From positions 81,827-145,826 of the forward strand of contig NZ_LNTY01000004.1 of the NCBI RefSeq assembly GCF_001559595.1: 64,000 nt of DNA. The letters are read 5' to 3'. The notes beneath the pieces are model-generated. The model had not been told where the DNA came from. It ran no database searches and was given only the letters and a program-made list of their open reading frames with translations. This document shows positions 48,488 to 59,356 of the stretch, in pieces. Both the position numbers and the translations under genes were made by a program. This DNA is from Enterovibrio coralii. GTDB taxonomy: Bacteria; Pseudomonadota; Gammaproteobacteria; Enterobacterales; Vibrionaceae. How positions within the stretch are numbered: the stretch's first letter is position 1; each line of letters opens with the position of its first letter.

Positions 48488-48868
48488 TGAGATTCGCTCC
48501 TTTCTCTCGCTGCTCGTCACAACTAATGTGTAAGTAAAGAATAACGGAAAGCGCGGGCGAGAAGAAATTTAGCAACTCCGACCATTCACTTGTCCTGACT
48601 TCTGGATGTTCATGTATTTTTAGTGTGAATAAGTTGCTTGATATAACTATATGTTGTTATTGAAATTTTGTTTTAGATGCTGTTTGATGGACTAGTTTTT
48701 ATGACGTCTGTGTTTCAATCGAGACGTAATAAAACCAAAAACATGCACTCTTACACAGATTCAACGTGTTCGGACTTTTATTGTTGGGTTAAACTCAAGT
48801 AAGATGCAGCACGAAGTCGAGCGCCGTCGTGGCGCATGGCGAGCCAAAATCATAGTGGAGAAACAAGC
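48488..48868. other. divergent intergenic region before uvrY
   Basis: About 380 AT-rich bases, expected to hold the uvrY promoter. No structured RNA, repeat or gene was recognised. Confidence 0.4.
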
Positions 48869-49513
48869 TTGATTAGTGTTTTCCTTGTAGATGATCACGA
48901 GCTGGTTCGCACAGGGATACGTCGTCTTCTCGAAGACGAACGTGGTGTTAAAGTGGTAGGGGAAGCCGAAAGCGGTGAAGAAGCAGTCAAGTGGTGTCGT
49001 AGCAATCATGCGGACATTATCTTGATGGACATGAACATGCCTGGTATCGGTGGCTTGGAAGCCACGCGTAAACTCCTACGTTATAACCCCGACGCCAAGA
49101 TTATTGTTCTTACAATTCATACTGAAAATCCATTTCCAACCAAAGTCATGCAAGCAGGAGCGGCTGGCTACCTTACAAAAGGTGCAGGTGCGAGTGAAAT
49201 GGTGAATGCTATTCGCGCAGTGAATAGTGGTCAGCGTTATATTTCGCCAGAAATCGCGCAACAAATGGCGTTGAGTCAGTTCTCTCCAGCGTCAGAGAAT
49301 CCGTTCAAGAACCTGTCTGAGCGTGAGCTTCAGATCATGATGATGATCACCAAAGGTCAAAAAGTGACGGACATTTCTGAGCAATTGAACCTCAGTCCAA
49401 AAACAGTCAACAGTTACCGCTACAGACTGTTTAGCAAACTAGGTATCAATGGCGATGTAGAGTTGACCCATTTGGCGATTCGTCATGGTATGCTAGACAC
49501 AGAAACACTCTAA
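48869..49513 (+). CDS. uvrY: response regulator UvrY/VarA/GacA
   Basis: 214 aa from a TTG at 48869, eight bases after GTGGAG. This start gives MISVFLVDDHELVRTGIRRLL, matching UvrY and VarA. Receiver domain with phospho-acceptor Asp in IILMDMNMPGIGG near residue 54 and a LuxR-type helix-turn-helix (LSERELQIMMMITKGQ, LSPKTVNSYRYRLFSKL). It acts with BarA/VarS to switch on CsrB-type small RNAs, relieving CsrA control. Followed 15 bases later by uvrC, the conserved gammaproteobacterial arrangement. Confidence 0.96.
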   Translation: MISVFLVDDHELVRTGIRRLLEDERGVKVVGEAESGEEAVKWCRSNHADIILMDMNMPGIGGLEATRKLLRYNPDAKIIVLTIHTENPFPTKVMQAGAAGYLTKGAGASEMVNAIRAVNSGQRYISPEIAQQMALSQFSPASENPFKNLSERELQIMMMITKGQKVTDISEQLNLSPKTVNSYRYRLFSKLGINGDVELTHLAIRHGMLDTETL

Positions 49514-49528
49514 TTACTTCTGTTCACT

Positions 49529-51355
49529 GTGTTTGATGCTAAAAACTTTCTAAAAACAGTTTCTGACAAACCGGGCGTCTATCGAATGATGGACGCTTCC
49601 GGTGAAATTATTTATGTCGGAAAAGCAAAGTCACTCAAGAAACGTCTTTCGAGCTATTTCAGAACGAATGTTTCGGGTGAAAAGACCCGTGCATTGGTGA
49701 AAAACATCGCCAATGTCGAAGTCACCATCACTCACAGTGAAACCGAAGCGCTCATTTTAGAGCACAACCTCATCAAGCAGCACTTGCCACGCTACAACGT
49801 GCTGCTGCGTGATGACAAATCCTATCCCTATATTTTCCTTTCTGCTGCCAAGCATCCGCGCTTGTCCATTCATCGTGGTGCAAAGAAGCGTAAAGGGGAA
49901 TATTTCGGCCCGTTCCCCGATGCAGGGGCGGTTCGACAAAGTCTTTATCTTCTTCAGAAAATCTTTCCAGTACGCCAGTGTGAAGACTCGGTTTATGCCA
50001 ATCGTACGCGCCCTTGTCTGATGTATCAGATTGGCCGTTGTGCGGGCCCTTGTGTGAAAGGGATCATTTCCGATGAAGACTATGACGAGTTGGTGAATTT
50101 CACGCGCCTTTTCCTGCAAGGGAAGGACCGACAAGTGATCGCCACGCTGGTGGAGAAAATGGAAGCGGCCAGCCAGTCTTTGGCGTTTGAGAAAGCGGCT
50201 GAATATCGCGACCAAATCCAAGCATTGCGCCGTGTTCAAGAGCAACAGTTTGTTTCTCAGAACAGCGATGATGATTTGGATGCCATTGGTGTCTCGATTG
50301 AAAACGGCATCGCTTGTATTCATGTCTTGTTTCTTCGCCAAGGCAAGGTTTTGGGCAGCAGAAGCTATTTCCCGAAAATGCCGGCGGACACGGATTTAAA
50401 CGAATTGGTGTCGACGTTTATCGGCCAGTTCTATATCAATCAGGCGGAAGGTCGCACCATTCCGACCAGCATTTTGCTTGGACAGGATTTAGGTGAAGAA
50501 CTGGATGCTTTGAGCAAAGCACTGTCAGAGATTGCGGGCCGTAAGGTCAATATCCAAAGCAAGCCTCGCGGTGCCCGCGCACGTTTCCTCAAACTGGCGC
50601 AAACCAATGCGGCAACAGCACTTACCAGCAAGATTAACCACAAGATGACCATTCACAACCGCTTCAATGTGCTCACGGAAACGCTGGGTTTGGAGTCGGT
50701 AAAACGCATGGAATGTTTTGATATCAGCCATACCATGGGTGAGCAAACCGTGGCGTCTTGTGTTGTTTTCAATCAGGACGGTCCAGTTAAACAGGAGTAT
50801 CGGCGTTACAATATCACCGGTATTACGGGCGGCGATGATTACGCGGCGATGGCGCAAGTCTTGGAGCGTCGTTATGCAAAACAATCTGATCCTGAAAAGA
50901 TCCCTGACATCATCTTGATTGATGGTGGTAAAGGCCAGCTTAACAAAGCGTGGGAAGTGGTGAGACCGCTGTTAGCGGAATGGCCGAAGCACCCGCTGAT
51001 GCTAGGTGTTGCCAAAGGCACCACACGTAAACCCGGACTAGAAACGCTGATCAAAGTGACGGGGGAGGAGTTTTCCATGCCTTCCGATTCACCTGCTCTT
51101 CATCTGATCCAACACATCCGAGACGAGAGTCATAACCATGCGATTTCAGGTCACAGAGCGAAGCGAGCGAAAGCGCGTAAGAGCAGTGTTCTGCAAGAAA
51201 TCGAAGGGGTTGGCCCGAAACGTCGACAAGCTTTGCTTAAATATTTAGGCGGTATTCAGGAGCTTAAACGCGCTTCTGTTGAAGAAATAGCCAAAGTGCC
51301 TGGAATAAGCAGAGTTTTAGCAGAGAAAATTCATTCGTCGTTGCAACAGCAATGA
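49529..51355 (+). CDS. uvrC: excinuclease ABC subunit C
   Basis: 608 aa, full length, from a GTG start. N-terminal GIY-YIG nuclease ([20 protein letters not shown]), a Cys cluster ([27 protein letters not shown] split over two stretches), a UVR domain near 200-235, the RNase H-like C-terminal nuclease ([33 protein letters not shown]) and a tandem helix-hairpin-helix end ([33 protein letters not shown]). It makes the dual incision in nucleotide excision repair. Co-transcribed with uvrY and probably pgsA. Confidence 0.98.
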   Translation: MFDAKNFLKTVSDKPGVYRMMDASGEIIYVGKAKSLKKRLSSYFRTNVSGEKTRALVKNIANVEVTITHSETEALILEHNLIKQHLPRYNVLLRDDKSYPYIFLSAAKHPRLSIHRGAKKRKGEYFGPFPDAGAVRQSLYLLQKIFPVRQCEDSVYANRTRPCLMYQIGRCAGPCVKGIISDEDYDELVNFTRLFLQGKDRQVIATLVEKMEAASQSLAFEKAAEYRDQIQALRRVQEQQFVSQNSDDDLDAIGVSIENGIACIHVLFLRQGKVLGSRSYFPKMPADTDLNELVSTFIGQFYINQAEGRTIPTSILLGQDLGEELDALSKALSEIAGRKVNIQSKPRGARARFLKLAQTNAATALTSKINHKMTIHNRFNVLTETLGLESVKRMECFDISHTMGEQTVASCVVFNQDGPVKQEYRRYNITGITGGDDYAAMAQVLERRYAKQSDPEKIPDIILIDGGKGQLNKAWEVVRPLLAEWPKHPLMLGVAKGTTRKPGLETLIKVTGEEFSMPSDSPALHLIQHIRDESHNHAISGHRAKRAKARKSSVLQEIEGVGPKRRQALLKYLGGIQELKRASVEEIAKVPGISRVLAEKIHSSLQQQ

Positions 51356-51398
51356 CTTTCGTCCACCATAGCGGTGTTACTCACCAACAATTACAACT

Positions 51399-51953
51399 AT
51401 GCGACTGAACATCCCCATTATTCTGACTCTTCTACGCATCGCATTAATTCCCGTTTTTGTCATCGCGTTTTATCTTCCTTACGAGTGGTCGGCGTTTGTC
51501 GCTGCGCTTATTTTTGTTATTGCTGGTTTCACCGATTGGTTGGACGGATACCTTGCTCGAACCCTTGACCAAACTACCCGTTTCGGGGCGTTTCTCGACC
51601 CTGTTGCCGATAAGGTCATGGTGGCAATCGCACTGGTGTTGATCACCGAGCATTACCATTCAATTTGGGTAACCATTCCTGCTGCGACCATGATTGCTCG
51701 TGAAGTGATTATTTCTGCGCTTCGTGAGTGGATGGCGGAACTGGGTAAGCGAGCCAGCGTCGCCGTCTCTTGGGTGGGGAAATTCAAAACTGCTGCGCAA
51801 ATGTTCGCACTCACCATGCTGCTTTGGCGTGACAGCGAGTTCATCATCTACATCGGCTATGCGGCACTTTACATCGCAACAGCACTGACTTACTGGTCAA
51901 TGTGGCAATATCTGATTGCGGCAAAAGACGATTTGCTCAGCGCGGATGACTAA
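51399..51953 (+). CDS. pgsA: CDP-diacylglycerol-glycerol-3-phosphate phosphatidyltransferase
   Basis: 184 aa with about five membrane segments. The CDP-alcohol phosphotransferase signature is complete: DWLDGYLAR, then [10 protein letters not shown], i.e. D-G-x2-A-R-x8-G-x3-D-x3-D, around residues 46-72. It makes phosphatidylglycerol phosphate in the inner membrane. It follows uvrC by 43 bases, as in other gammaproteobacteria. No tRNA genes follow it. Its last four bases overlap the convergent ligase gene. Confidence 0.96.
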   Translation: MRLNIPIILTLLRIALIPVFVIAFYLPYEWSAFVAALIFVIAGFTDWLDGYLARTLDQTTRFGAFLDPVADKVMVAIALVLITEHYHSIWVTIPAATMIAREVIISALREWMAELGKRASVAVSWVGKFKTAAQMFALTMLLWRDSEFIIYIGYAALYIATALTYWSMWQYLIAAKDDLLSADD

Positions 51954-53488
51954 TCGTTATCAGGATTCTCAGAGGCTGCCTTAGGGCGGCCTTTGTTCTT
52001 TCTGGGGTTGGGTACCACTTGAAGCCGCTCGGTTAACCCGCCCCGTTTGGCGCGTGCTTCTGCCTCAAGTTCCTCCGGTGTTTTCTCCCGTGTTCGTTCT
52101 ATGTTGTTTACATAGTTTGATACCGCCGCGGTGAGGGCCAAAAGAATGTATATAGGCCAGGTGAAGCCTTGGGTTAAGAAGGTGCCTGAGACGCAAAATG
52201 CGACCATACCGGAGTAAAGACCATCACTGATAGCCCTAACAACCGGATCGTAGATTTGAGGGTGCTTGGAGACGATATTTGCGGTCTTTTGAGCTGAACG
52301 GAAGACCACGAACGTCATATACAAGAACGCGGCTAATCCCACAAAGCCTGTTTCTCCCAAAACCCCAAACCACGTACTGTGAACGGCGTGGTTAAGTCCA
52401 TCCCAATGGGGAGAGTAGAAGAAGTAGTTAAAATAGAAGTTGTTGAGGCCAACACCTGAAATGGGGTTGTCTACGGCCATAAAGAAAGCAGCTTCCCACG
52501 CATAGAGTCGGCCTTTTGCAGATTCATCTAATCCTTCTTCTGCCGCGCCCCCAGACTTACGTCCACTGATCCCCGCGAAGACAAACAGGAATAGCATCAA
52601 TATTCCGCCGCCCAGTATCAACAGCGTTTTAGATTGGACACGTCGCCATGCAATCACACCCAATGTAGACATAATCCCTAGTAAACCGCCTCGGCTTTGG
52701 GTGCCGATAATGGCCATAAACAAGGCAGCAGCGGTAATCGCGCCAAAGAACCGCGTCTTCTTGGGTAAACCATTCGTGATGGCGATAGATATGGCAAAAG
52801 AGAAAGGAAAGAGAAGCACAAGTGCCAAATCGTTGGGGTCACCCAACACAGATCCTAGCTCACGGCCAACGGTGACACGGGTTTCCTCCACCATGCCGAT
52901 ACCGTTTATCTTGTTGTAGTTGGTGACGAGCGCAATACAAAGCCCGGACACAGATATCATGGTCAGCGCGCGGCGATAATGCGAAACACTCGTAAGCAGC
53001 CAAGCCAAAGCGGGTGTCATGATCCCAATCTTCACGTAGATATTCTTAAAGTACGCGAACGCTTCACCGAAATTCCCTGCCAAAGGCAAGCCAATGGTGA
53101 CCAATGCAAAAAAGATGTAGAAGCTGGTTAGCTCTTTGCAATTGAACATCTTGATTTTTCCACTAAAACCAATGTGCCAAGCGAGTGTTGTTAAGGTTCC
53201 CAAAGAGAGCATTAGCGGAATCTTGAGCGAGTAGAGCGGTGCAAAGGCTTCATGTAATCGAAAAAACGAAAAAGCAATGAACAACAGACCAAGCAGAATA
53301 GGTTGGCTGATGGTGATAAGCACAGCAAAGGGAAGAATGCCGACCGCGACGGGAATGATAGGGTGGGGTATCACGAGCCAAACCAGGCACGCCAAAGCAA
53401 TGAACAATGCGGTCGCATGAACAAAGTGGGTTCTTAGTCGGGTGACTAAGAGAAGTCGTTGCTCTTCAATCCATTTAATCAGTTGCAT
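51950..53488 (-). CDS. O-antigen ligase/polymerase-like membrane protein
   Basis: 512 aa with about eleven membrane segments and a Wzy_C (O-antigen ligase) domain: [16 protein letters not shown] in the domain core, then a large periplasmic loop holding [23 protein letters not shown] and [12 protein letters not shown] with the conserved His. A charged cytoplasmic C-terminal tail of about 50 residues is rich in Lys, Arg and Glu. It may join polysaccharide to lipid A core or polymerise a surface glycan. It stands alone with no sugar genes nearby. Confidence 0.8.
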   Translation of the reverse strand: MQLIKWIEEQRLLLVTRLRTHFVHATALFIALACLVWLVIPHPIIPVAVGILPFAVLITISQPILLGLLFIAFSFFRLHEAFAPLYSLKIPLMLSLGTLTTLAWHIGFSGKIKMFNCKELTSFYIFFALVTIGLPLAGNFGEAFAYFKNIYVKIGIMTPALAWLLTSVSHYRRALTMISVSGLCIALVTNYNKINGIGMVEETRVTVGRELGSVLGDPNDLALVLLFPFSFAISIAITNGLPKKTRFFGAITAAALFMAIIGTQSRGGLLGIMSTLGVIAWRRVQSKTLLILGGGILMLFLFVFAGISGRKSGGAAEEGLDESAKGRLYAWEAAFFMAVDNPISGVGLNNFYFNYFFYSPHWDGLNHAVHSTWFGVLGETGFVGLAAFLYMTFVVFRSAQKTANIVSKHPQIYDPVVRAISDGLYSGMVAFCVSGTFLTQGFTWPIYILLALTAAVSNYVNNIERTREKTPEELEAEARAKRGGLTERLQVVPNPRKNKGRPKAASENPDND

Positions 53489-53584
53489 CTATCGCGCTCA
53501 TTCCTCCATGTATGGAAACTTGAGCAAACTCTGTGCCAGTGAATAAGATAGTTGCTGGGCGGGGATTTTGTATTGAAATCAATA

Positions 53585-53614
53585 AAAAACCGCGCTTTTA
53601 GTGCGCGGTTTTTC
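53585..53614. terminator. bidirectional terminator
   Basis: AAACCGCGC / GCGCGGTTT stem with a seven-base loop, flanked by A6 and T5. It ends the kinase transcript on the minus strand. Confidence 0.85.
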
Positions 53615-53644
53615 CATTTTGCATGTCAAATTGAGAGACAGCGA

Positions 53645-54994
53645 TTAACGTGTTTTTGGAAAGGTCATGGTAAAGGCTGCGCCTTCTAATGAAGAAGTCG
53701 ATGCTTTGATTTGGCCGTCATAGCTGTGCACGATTTCATCACAAACAGCAAGACCAATACCCGTGCCCGGATTAAGCTGGTCTGCACGGACGCCACGTTG
53801 GAAAATCGATTCTCTGACGTTTTCTGGCACACCGGGACCGTCATCTTCAATCACAAGGACATAACTTTCGAGTGTTTCTCTCGACGAGATGCGAATTTCG
53901 CTAATACAGAAGCGGAAAGCATTCTCCAGCAAGTTTCCAAGTAGTTCGGTTAAATCCGCTTTATTAAGCGGTAACGATGGCAATGCTGTGGTTTCCACCG
54001 AGATCTTGACCGGCTTGTCACCGTAAATCTTGGCAAACATGCCCGTCAGGCTATCGACCACGGGTTTGAGTTCTGTTTTCTCTCGCACCAATCCACGATC
54101 ACCGACCAAAGCGCGACGCAGCTGATATTGCACCATGTCATCCATTTGGCTGACCTGTTCGACTATACGCTTACTGAGAACATCACGGCTCAGCGTGCTG
54201 TCGTCAAGCAGAGCATTGGTCACGGCCAAGCGGCTTTTCAGACTGTGCGCCAAATCATCCATAGCATGACGGTAGCGCTGAGTTTGTTCCTTGCGAAGCT
54301 GGATCATACGGTTCAACGCTTCGGTCACTTCTTCAAGCTCAGAGGGATAATCCTGATCGAGCTTTTCACGACGCGACTCCGCAATCTCGTGTAGCTCACC
54401 CGCGAGCTTACGCAACGGGCTGAAGCTCCAGTAGGACGCGGCATACAGAAGTCCTGTCGCGCCTAGGAAGAGCAAGGTGACATAAAACCATGTCTTACTC
54501 TTGATGGCAGACATCTTTTCAAGCTGAGGGCTGACTTCGCGAATAACGAAGAAGTTCTCGTTCTTTGATTGGGTCGCGTCAGAGATGACGTGAACGATGT
54601 AAGGCAAATCGTTGTAGGTCACCAGATCCGGTTCTGAAATATCGAAAGGAATGGACGAACAAATGTTATCCATTCCTTTGCCTTTTGCATCCGAAGACAT
54701 CCATAAAACGGTGTCGTCGCGTCGACAAATGAAAGCGAGGTAATCAGAAGGAGAGTCGAGCTTTTTCGGCGCGCTGGCGATATTAGATTTCGCAAGCTCT
54801 AACAACCTGTCTCTGCGAAGCTCACCCACGATGTGAGGAACGGCAGTGACAAGATCAGTAGAGTAGAGTGCGACGTAGCTTTTGATGTAAAGCTGATTGA
54901 GCAGCAGCCCAAATGCGATTGAGAACACAAGGATTATCGAGATGGACGTCGCGATAACCCGTTTGTGCATTGGGGGCGTCATTTTTGGCTTCAT
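53645..54994 (-). CDS. PhoQ-like sensor histidine kinase
   Basis: 449 aa. Two membrane segments (about residues 14-34 and 170-190) enclose a periplasmic sensor of about 135 residues with two Cys. The linker precedes a dimerisation domain whose H-box MDDLAHSLKSRLAV resembles PhoQ. The ATPase domain has NLLENAFRFC, EDDGPGVPE and GTGIGLAV. It pairs with the response regulator encoded eight bases upstream. The ligand is unknown; Mg, low pH or cationic peptides would fit PhoQ-like sensors. Confidence 0.85.
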   Translation of the reverse strand: MKPKMTPPMHKRVIATSISIILVFSIAFGLLLNQLYIKSYVALYSTDLVTAVPHIVGELRRDRLLELAKSNIASAPKKLDSPSDYLAFICRRDDTVLWMSSDAKGKGMDNICSSIPFDISEPDLVTYNDLPYIVHVISDATQSKNENFFVIREVSPQLEKMSAIKSKTWFYVTLLFLGATGLLYAASYWSFSPLRKLAGELHEIAESRREKLDQDYPSELEEVTEALNRMIQLRKEQTQRYRHAMDDLAHSLKSRLAVTNALLDDSTLSRDVLSKRIVEQVSQMDDMVQYQLRRALVGDRGLVREKTELKPVVDSLTGMFAKIYGDKPVKISVETTALPSLPLNKADLTELLGNLLENAFRFCISEIRISSRETLESYVLVIEDDGPGVPENVRESIFQRGVRADQLNPGTGIGLAVCDEIVHSYDGQIKASTSSLEGAAFTMTFPKTR

Positions 54995-55002
54995 ACGAAT
55001 GG

Positions 55003-55677
55003 CTAGCTGACGTTAAGTTCGAAAATGTAACCCTGTCCACGAATGGTAGAAATCGGGTTGTCTTGTCCGGCAGTGGTGAGCTTTTTACGCAAGCGGCTCA
55101 TCATCACCTCGATGGTGTTTGGGTCGCCTTCTTGGTCTTGGTAGAGCACATCTAACAAGCGCTGTTTCGATACCACTTGTCGATTATGGCGAACCAGATA
55201 TTCCAGTAAGTCGTACTCGAACGCCGTTAATTCCACCTGTTGGTCGTCAACCGTCACTTTCTTCGCCAGCAGATCGATCGCAATTTTGTCTGCGCGCAAT
55301 TCAGGTTTTACGAAGCCTGCACTGCGGCGAACCAAGGCGTTTAGTCTCGCGACCAACTCTTCTTTTTGGAAAGGCTTAACAAGGTAGTCGTCGGCACCGG
55401 CATCAAGTCCTGAGACTTTGTCTTGCCAGTTTGCACGGCCTGTCAGAATAAGAATAGGGGTGCGAACACCTGCGCGGCGAATGTCTTTGATCAGACTGAT
55501 TCCGTCACGGTCGGGTAAACCGAGATCCACGATTGCGATGTCATTGGGGTAGTCTTTAGCGACAAACAAGCCTTCTTCGGCGTTTGGTGCGCAATGAACT
55601 TGGTTACCAAGCTCAGACAGTTCCGTTTTTAGGTGGTGACTTAAGAGGGGGTCATCTTCGACAATCAGGATTCGCAT
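55003..55677 (-). CDS. PhoP-like OmpR-family response regulator
   Basis: 224 aa. Receiver domain with phospho-acceptor Asp in IAIVDLGLPDRDG near residue 51 and the conserved Lys in DDYLVKPFQKEEL. The C-terminal winged helix ends in MMSRLRKKL and STIRGQGYIFEL. The sequence follows PhoP closely (NWQDKVSGLDAGADDYLVKPF). It probably regulates envelope or lipid A functions with its partner kinase. A 15-bp perfect inverted repeat lies 38 bases upstream of the start codon. Confidence 0.88.
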   Translation of the reverse strand: MRILIVEDDPLLSHHLKTELSELGNQVHCAPNAEEGLFVAKDYPNDIAIVDLGLPDRDGISLIKDIRRAGVRTPILILTGRANWQDKVSGLDAGADDYLVKPFQKEELVARLNALVRRSAGFVKPELRADKIAIDLLAKKVTVDDQQVELTAFEYDLLEYLVRHNRQVVSKQRLLDVLYQDQEGDPNTIEVMMSRLRKKLTTAGQDNPISTIRGQGYIFELNVS

Positions 55678-55714
55678 AGGTAACGGCCTCAGAGAAAGGT
55701 GGCTCTAACTTATT

Positions 55715-55753
55715 AATATTCAGCGAACAGTGTAACTTTGTTCGCTGAATATT
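55715..55753. repeat. 15-bp perfect inverted repeat upstream of phoP-like gene
   Basis: AATATTCAGCGAACA and its exact complement flank a nine-base loop. It lies between the ybjL stop and the regulator start, both on the minus strand. No T-run follows the stem in that direction. A partial copy of the arm (GAATATCGCTGA) follows at about 55763-55774. It could be an operator or an mRNA 3'-end hairpin for ybjL. Confidence 0.7.
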
Positions 55754-55793
55754 GGCTGACTGAATATCGCTGATTGATAACTGAGACGAAATT

Positions 55794-57479
55794 TTACGTC
55801 AGGATCACGAGAAGGGTGCCGGCAAACGTAAGAAGAACGTTCGCGATAGCATAAGTACCTGCATAACCCAGTGCTGGGATGGTGCTTCGTGCGTGGTGGT
55901 TAATCATGTCCATGGCTGGCGCACAAGTACGCGCACCGATAATCGCACCGAACAGAAGCGCACGGTTCATATTCAGTACATACGCACCCACCAAGTAGGC
56001 CAAAATAACAGGCACCACACTCACCGCAAGCGCACCAAGCATAATGGTAAAGCCCATCTGCTGTAAGTATTCCAACAGGTTGCTACCTGCGCTCAAACCC
56101 ACGCCGACCATAAAGGTCATCAGACCCAGCTCTTTCAGCATGTTGATTGCACCTTGCGGCACGTAACCAAACGTAGGGTGGTTAGCACGCAAGAAGCCAA
56201 GCAAGATACCAGCAATCAAAAGGCCAGAGGCATTACCCAAACCGATGGTCATGCCACCAAAGGTCATGGTGATCAAACCGAAAATCAAGCCGAAGATGAA
56301 GAAGGAACAGAAGGCCAGCATGTCTGAAACCTGACTGTGGATCGAGATAAAACCGATACGCTCAGCAAGGCCCATTACGCGGCGTTTCTCGCCACTCACC
56401 TGCAATACATCACCTTTCGCCAGCATGATGTTGTGATCCATTGGCATTTCAATCTGCGCACGGACAACACGGTTAAGGAAACAGCCGTACTCTGCAAGGT
56501 TCAGATCAGAAAGACGCTTACCAATGATGGCATCGTTCTTTACCACGATTTCTTCTTCAACCACGCGAAGGTCAAGCAGGTCGCGGTCGAATACTTCTTT
56601 ACCGTTACGGAAAGATGGGTCAAGACGCGCATGGCTGTCTGGGTAACCTACCAGTGCGATTTCATCGCCTTCTTGCAAGATGGCATCGCCATCTGGGTTA
56701 GCAAGAATACCGTTACGACGAATACGTTCGATGTAACAACCAGTTTGGCGGTAAATACCCAACTCACGCAGGTTTCGGCCATCTACCCAGTTAATCAGTT
56801 CTGGACCCACACGGTAGGCACGAATGATTGGCAGATAAACTTTGCGTTGAGATGAACTCCCCAAGCCGCGTTCAGCAGCAATTTTCTGCGCTGAATGCTC
56901 AAGGTTTTCCTTTTGCAGTTTTGGCATCAGGTTCGCCAGCAAAATAAGGCTCACCAAACCCACCAGATAGGCCAGTGCGTAACCGACACTCAGGTTGTCG
57001 ATCATGGTCGCGATTTGCTGTGGTGAGTAGTCAACACCTGCTAGGCCTGCATTCAGCGCATCTTTAGCACCTACAAGGACAGGTGTTGCCGTCAATGCAC
57101 CTGCCATCATGCCTGTTGCAATGCTGCCATCAACGCCGAACTGATAACGCATCAGCAAGGTAATGGCGACTGAAGCTGTCAGTACAGTCAGTGCAAGGAT
57201 CAGGTAGGACTTACCGTCGCGGAAAAAGATGCCGAAAAAGTTAGGGCCCGCTTCGATACCTACACAAAAGATAAAGAGCATAAAGCCAATGTTCAGAGCT
57301 TCTGGACTAAAGGTAAAACCGGCATGACCAAAGCTCAACGCCGTTACGAGAACGCCAATTGAGTTACCAAACTGGAAGCTACCAATACGGATCTTGCCAA
57401 TGGTTAAACCGATAGCAAGAACGACAAATAACAAAAGAATATCGTTTTGAACGAGCAAAGTGTTTACGTCGATGTTCAC
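55794..57479 (-). CDS. ybjL: YbjL, AspT/YidE-family transporter with RCK domains
   Basis: 561 aa, the same length as E. coli YbjL and similar throughout. N-terminal membrane bundle ([36 protein letters not shown]), two TrkA-C/RCK regulatory domains in the middle ([26 protein letters not shown], and [13 protein letters not shown]), then a second bundle with [11 protein letters not shown] and [16 protein letters not shown]. AspT relatives exchange aspartate for alanine; the YbjL substrate is not established. Single gene. The long match runs above twenty residues in places, so identity is firm. Confidence 0.92.
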   Translation of the reverse strand: MNIDVNTLLVQNDILLLFVVLAIGLTIGKIRIGSFQFGNSIGVLVTALSFGHAGFTFSPEALNIGFMLFIFCVGIEAGPNFFGIFFRDGKSYLILALTVLTASVAITLLMRYQFGVDGSIATGMMAGALTATPVLVGAKDALNAGLAGVDYSPQQIATMIDNLSVGYALAYLVGLVSLILLANLMPKLQKENLEHSAQKIAAERGLGSSSQRKVYLPIIRAYRVGPELINWVDGRNLRELGIYRQTGCYIERIRRNGILANPDGDAILQEGDEIALVGYPDSHARLDPSFRNGKEVFDRDLLDLRVVEEEIVVKNDAIIGKRLSDLNLAEYGCFLNRVVRAQIEMPMDHNIMLAKGDVLQVSGEKRRVMGLAERIGFISIHSQVSDMLAFCSFFIFGLIFGLITMTFGGMTIGLGNASGLLIAGILLGFLRANHPTFGYVPQGAINMLKELGLMTFMVGVGLSAGSNLLEYLQQMGFTIMLGALAVSVVPVILAYLVGAYVLNMNRALLFGAIIGARTCAPAMDMINHHARSTIPALGYAGTYAIANVLLTFAGTLLVILT

Positions 57480-57841
57480 TTAACTACTTATCCGCGTGCG
57501 GGGGAGGAAAATTCTGGTCGGGTATTATACGCATTTGTAGCGAAATGTAATTTAAGAATGCGAGAAATTTGGCATTTTAATTCAGGGATTTGTCAGAACG
57601 TCGAAAGGATATTGTGAAGAATAATTTACACCTGATTATGACGCTGAAAATGTTAGCAAAAAGGGTGATTTTGAAACGCTATTCAGGGTGGGGAATTTTG
57701 CTTTTTGGACGTTAAAAATGGCGTGATTCAGGTGCAGGATAGATATCTTGATTGCAATTCTTCTTCGCGAGGCCGAAAAGGAGAAAAAGGTGTGTTAACG
57801 TCGCGTTAAAAGTGAAAGAGGCAAAACGAAAAAGGAGTGAG
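57480..57841. other. divergent intergenic region
   Basis: Promoter region between ybjL and the DMT exporter. The plus-strand open frame extends back through it, but codons before 57842 lack a ribosome site. Nothing else was recognised. Confidence 0.4.
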
Positions 57842-58723
57842 GTGTTGGCGTCACATTCACACGTAAAAGGGATGATCATGCTGGTGTTGGCCGTGTTGTC
57901 TGCAACCGCGATGGATGCGTTGATCAAGCTCGCAGGCGAAGACATCGGCACGTGGCAATTGCTCTTTATGCGATGGCTAGTTGGCATGCTGATTTTGCTG
58001 CCTGTCGTTATCTATGTCTACAAGCGTGGCGTGATCATAAAAGACAAGCGCATTTATTACATTCGCTTCTTGCTCAACCTTATTGGTTGCTACGCCTTGT
58101 TTTATTCGCTTGCGAACATCCCTTTTGCCACCGTCATTACCATTTTGTTTGCTGAGCCCCTCTTTATTATCCCTTTGGCGGTCATTCTTCTAGGGGAAAC
58201 GCTTTCCCTAAAGAACGTGGTTGCGAGCGTCATTGGGTTCAGCGCAGTCTTCTATATTAATCAGCCGACTAAAGCAGGCATGGGGCTCGACTTCTTTGCT
58301 CCCGTTATCGCGGCGTTGATGTTGGCCTTGGAACATGTACTGAATAAGAAAATGGGCTCAGAAGAAAATCCGCAGCTTATGCTGTTTTGGCTCGCGGCAC
58401 CTTTGGCTTTGGTTTCCTTGCCGATGACGACATTGCATGTGGGGTGGGAGTCTGTGACGGCTTTCCAATGGTGGATTGTTGGTGCTGCCGCGATATTCGG
58501 GAATGCCTACAACTACTTCATTATCGTTGGATTCAGATATACCAAGGTTTCAACGGGGGGCGTGTTGCTATACTTGGCTGTGCCGCTCTCTTTCGTCATT
58601 GGTGCAATAGCGTTTGAAGAGATACCGTCAGTGTCAGATATCGTATGCGGTGTGGCGATATTAGTGGCTTCGATGCTCGCTAACGTGTCGTTTAAGCGAA
58701 AAAGCCGACAACAGAAGCAGTGA
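57842..58723 (+). CDS. DMT (EamA) family transporter
   Basis: 293 aa from a GTG at 57842, five bases after AAAAAGGAGTGAG. Ten membrane segments in two EamA repeats: AMDALIKLAGEDIGTWQLLFMRW in helices 1-2, LANIPFATVITILFAEPLF in helix 4, and YTKVSTGGVLLYLAVPLSF in helix 9, each in short stretches typical of the family. It probably exports a metabolite; the substrate is unknown. A terminator follows. Confidence 0.85.
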   Translation: MLASHSHVKGMIMLVLAVLSATAMDALIKLAGEDIGTWQLLFMRWLVGMLILLPVVIYVYKRGVIIKDKRIYYIRFLLNLIGCYALFYSLANIPFATVITILFAEPLFIIPLAVILLGETLSLKNVVASVIGFSAVFYINQPTKAGMGLDFFAPVIAALMLALEHVLNKKMGSEENPQLMLFWLAAPLALVSLPMTTLHVGWESVTAFQWWIVGAAAIFGNAYNYFIIVGFRYTKVSTGGVLLYLAVPLSFVIGAIAFEEIPSVSDIVCGVAILVASMLANVSFKRKSRQQKQ

Positions 58724-58742
58724 CGCCGAATGAAGGGTAAAT

Positions 58743-58770
58743 AAAAAGCGGCTCATTGAGCCGCTTTTTT
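58743..58770. terminator. bidirectional terminator
   Basis: AAAGCGGCTC / GAGCCGCTTT stem with an ATT loop and T6, between convergent DMT and grxA genes. Confidence 0.9.
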
Positions 58771-58784
58771 AGAATCAGAAACGA

Positions 58785-59048
58785 TTACTCGTACAGACCC
58801 AGATTTGCTTTTGCATATGCTTCGAAATCTGTGAAGCCGCCAACGTGGTCTTGGTCAACGAAGATTTGTGGCACAGTTTCAACTGGTTTACCTACAGTCT
58901 TCTCCAGATCCGCTTTGCTGATGCCTTCTGCGTGGATATCTACGTAGCGGTAGTTGAAGTCGTCGCGCTCAGTTTTCAGCTTCTCTGCCAAATCTTTAGC
59001 GCGAACACAAAATGGGCAACCTGGACGACCAAAAATCACAACGAACAT
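58785..59048 (-). CDS. grxA: glutaredoxin 1 GrxA
   Basis: 87 aa from the ATG at 59048 (AGGAAATAAG upstream); the frame extends nine codons further. Thioredoxin-like fold with redox-active CPFC at residues 11-14, the cis-Pro in TVPQIFVD and the glutathione-binding GGFTD. It reduces disulfides and ribonucleotide reductase with glutathione. The size matches E. coli GrxA (85 aa). Single gene. Confidence 0.95.
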   Translation of the reverse strand: MFVVIFGRPGCPFCVRAKDLAEKLKTERDDFNYRYVDIHAEGISKADLEKTVGKPVETVPQIFVDQDHVGGFTDFEAYAKANLGLYE

Positions 59049-59356
59049 AATCTTATTTCCTATTCTTATCTGCACTGATGCCGTAGAAACAATCCTTGAA
59101 CTACAACACCCTGAAAATCTTAGCTGTCACTATGCACCAACCTGATTTCTATGGAAAGAAGGTTTTATCTTTTAATTCAATCGAAGAAACCTATCAATCA
59201 TCTGATTTCACCAATTAGGCTGCGATATGGTCTCTGTGACAGCCTCAACACATGTTTAAAACAGACGCCGAATAAAGGCAGTTCACTGCGCTATATCAAT
59301 TCTCACTGTATGCGTCTAAGCCATTCTACGTTGAGGCCAGTATTCAAGGAGATACC
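59049..59356. other. divergent intergenic region
   Basis: Promoter region between grxA and the alcohol dehydrogenase gene. No element was recognised beyond the two ribosome sites. Confidence 0.35.

Noticed and set aside
51954..52020. tRNA genes after pgsA, as in enterobacteria
   Set aside because: The next gene overlaps the pgsA end on the other strand; no tRNA sequence is present.
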